In this document: in pieces, positions 62,568-64,000 of the stretch
Numbering within the stretch: position 1 is the stretch's first letter
How the letters are laid out: every line of letters begins with the position of its first letter
Assembly (NCBI RefSeq): GCF_027924665.1
Contig: NZ_AP027043.1
Span: forward strand, 2,232,001-2,296,000
Direction of reading: 5' to 3'
From: Flavobacterium sp. GSB-24
GTDB taxonomy: Bacteria; Bacteroidota; Bacteroidia; Flavobacteriales; Flavobacteriaceae
DNA length: 64,000 nt
Notes under the pieces: generated by a model
The model's database searches: none
The model's input: the letters and a program-made list of their open reading frames with translations, nothing else
What the model was told of the DNA's origin: nothing
Made by a program: the position numbers and the translations under genes

Positions 62568-63043
62568 TTATTATTGATGTAAAATGCAAGCGATTTTAAT
62601 TTTACAGCTTTTTAATTTTGCTATGTAAGAGGAACTTGCTGTTTAGCTTTAAAATTTATAAAGCTAATTAGACGTTTAGATGGGAGATTATAGAAAAATG
62701 TAAAACTAAGTATAGTCAATTATGTATGTTTGATTGAATTGATTTATTAATTAGCGAGTATCCCCTACCTGTCATCTATTTAAAATTTTATCATGATATG
62801 GATTCAATTTCTGAAAACAGATTTTATTTTAACTGCAATGCTAAAAAATGATTTCCTAGGTACTTTATAACTCTTTGTGTGTGTTTTTTGAAGCCTCCTT
62901 TTTACGATTTTAGAAATCACCAGTCCTTTTTAAAATAATATTTTTTTTGTTAATTTTTTTTAATTACATTTCCAAAAAAATGAAGTTATGCCTCCGATTT
63001 AGGACTTTGACTTAATTTCAAAATTTAAATCATCACCAATTTA
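62568..63043 (+). other. AT-rich gap before the Cap4-like gene
   Basis: About 475 bp with long T and A tracts and no gene. The promoter of the downstream gene must lie here; no box was recognised. Confidence 0.4.
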
Positions 63044-64000
63044 ATGAGTAGAAAATTTCAGGATCAAACTGCGGCAGATAAAAAAGAGATCGGATTTCAT
63101 TATCAGCACTATTATGCACTTCTTCAATTATTAAAATTAGATCCCAATGAATCATTGAGCGTTGAAGAAAAAGATGATATTGTCATAACGAGCAGTAACG
63201 AATTAAAACTGCTACAGCTAAAACATACGCTTCAAACCAAAACTGATGGTTCTGCCAAAAATTTGTCTTCAAAAGATTATTCGCTTTGGCATACGATTGA
63301 CAACTGGATGAAACTGATATGCGACCCAGAGGATGGAAGGGAGGATGATTTATCCCAAACGGCTTTTATCGCTAGCACATATTTTGGATTGGTTACCAAC
63401 AAATCTAAAAGTGACGAAAACGTGTTTTTAACCAACCTTGATGCACTGAGAGAAGGAACTATAGATATTGGGCAGTTCAAAGAAAATTTGCGAATATTAA
63501 TTCAGCCTAAAAAAATTTCAAAAAAGAAAAAAGGCGATGATGAATCCCCCGCGGAACCTGTTTTAAACAAATCTGTAAGTGATTTTCTAGAGTTTAAACA
63601 TTTAGAGCAATTCCTCGGTAGAATTAATGTTACCCTAAATGAAGACGATCTGATCGGTCAGATTCAAGAATATCTAAAAATAAATTTGGCTGTCGATAAT
63701 TATGAAGATGCCTACTTTGAAATTGAGGGAAGATTGAGAACGATTAATTACCTGACAATTAAGGATAATGAAAAGGTTGTATACAGCAAGGAAGATTTTT
63801 CAAAGAAAATTCTGCAGCCTGTTTTGGATAAGGTTCGAAATTCGAAATTTTATAAAACCACTCATGAACGGGTGTTAAATCCAAAATTGGAAGATAAAAT
63901 ATTTGCTAAGCAGCTTCTTGATCTAAATGTGAATTTGGAGGATGTTATTGAATATAACCATTATATGCAAATATGTCTGGCAAACTTAAAAAAATGGGAA
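63044..64000 (+). CDS. Cap4/DUF4297-like dsDNA endonuclease, N-terminal part (runs off the right edge)
   Basis: The ATG at 63044 opens 319 codons that reach the window edge. The first 65 residues show the PD-(D/E)XK pattern of Cap4/DUF4297 nucleases: IGFHYQHYYALLQLL, VEEKDDIVITSS (Glu41/Glu42, Asp44, Asp45) and KLLQLKHTLQ (Gln58, Lys60). In CBASS, Cap4 cuts DNA when its C-terminal SAVED domain binds a cyclic nucleotide; other DUF4297 proteins have different partners. The C-terminal part is not visible here, so the system type is open. No CD-NTase gene is seen upstream. Confidence 0.75.
   Translation, partial: MSRKFQDQTAADKKEIGFHYQHYYALLQLLKLDPNESLSVEEKDDIVITSSNELKLLQLKHTLQTKTDGSAKNLSSKDYSLWHTIDNWMKLICDPEDGREDDLSQTAFIASTYFGLVTNKSKSDENVFLTNLDALREGTIDIGQFKENLRILIQPKKISKKKKGDDESPAEPVLNKSVSDFLEFKHLEQFLGRINVTLNEDDLIGQIQEYLKINLAVDNYEDAYFEIEGRLRTINYLTIKDNEKVVYSKEDFSKKILQPVLDKVRNSKFYKTTHERVLNPKLEDKIFAKQLLDLNVNLEDVIEYNHYMQICLANLKKWE

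Noticed and set aside
1..64000. CRISPR arrays or rRNA genes
   Set aside because: No array of regularly spaced repeats or rRNA-like sequence was seen on reading.

Overview
The window is from a member of the Bacteroidota, most likely Flavobacterium or a close relative. This rests on a SusC/RagA-type TonB-dependent receptor, AraC regulators fused to TPR and membrane segments, RteC and excisionase-type regulators, a CTnDOT-like transfer operon (DUF4134, DUF4133, TraG, DUF4141, TraJ-N), promoters with the TAnnTTTG -7 element, weak or absent Shine-Dalgarno sequences, and low GC, especially in the accessory genes. Most of the window looks like the body of an integrative and conjugative element (ICE). 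It ends beside a tRNA-Ser(UGA) gene at 59539-59626, whose 3' end faces the element. No integrase is visible, so the left end is probably outside the window.

Left part (1-14.4 kb): the start of a SusC-like receptor gene; a 110-nt nested hairpin (candidate structured RNA) next to an XRE regulator with palindromic operators; then a run of nine AT-rich genes, all on the + strand. These include a proteasome-like Ntn-hydrolase, a DUF3800 protein, a GNAT acetyltransferase, two membrane proteins with coiled-coil or basic tails, and an Abi_C-type protein. Next come a TPR/AraC sensor-regulator, a lipoprotein, an AraC regulator, RteC and a helix-turn-helix excisionase-like protein.

Mobilisation and transfer (14.4-43.5 kb): a DUF4099/DUF3945 protein and topoisomerase III; an ORF6N remnant; a three-gene minus-strand unit with a lipoprotein, a HExxH/protein-glutaminase toxin candidate and an amidohydrolase; the coupling protein MobC, a PD-(D/E)XK nuclease-like insertion, relaxase MobB, MobA and a candidate oriT; ParA, a DUF3408 protein and a membrane-anchored Tra protein; a 1360-residue macro-LRR-Roc/COR-TIR protein inserted as cargo; then traE, F, G, I, J, K, a small insert, L, M and N, closed by a strong terminator.

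PRTRC block (43.5-49.7 kb): a HEPN-like gene, a hairpin-rich intergenic region, and a minus-strand PRTRC operon (ssb, DUF932, E, C, an unassigned protein, B, ThiF). This is a ubiquitin-like/E1-like module of unknown function that is typical of plasmids and ICEs.

Defence region (50.3-59.4 kb): a membrane protein under a promoter shared with two genes at the left of the window, then a tightly packed five-gene operon. Four genes look like a divergent Wadjet system (kleisin-, MukE-, SMC- and TOPRIM-type JetABCD). The fifth encodes an HNH endonuclease that is not part of known Wadjet. A second RteC-like/excisionase-like pair lies next to the tRNA. Beyond the tRNA are an interrupted small ORF, a large unknown protein and the first 319 codons of a Cap4/DUF4297-like dsDNA nuclease. 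The window as a whole is an ICE loaded with several independent candidate defence or conflict modules.
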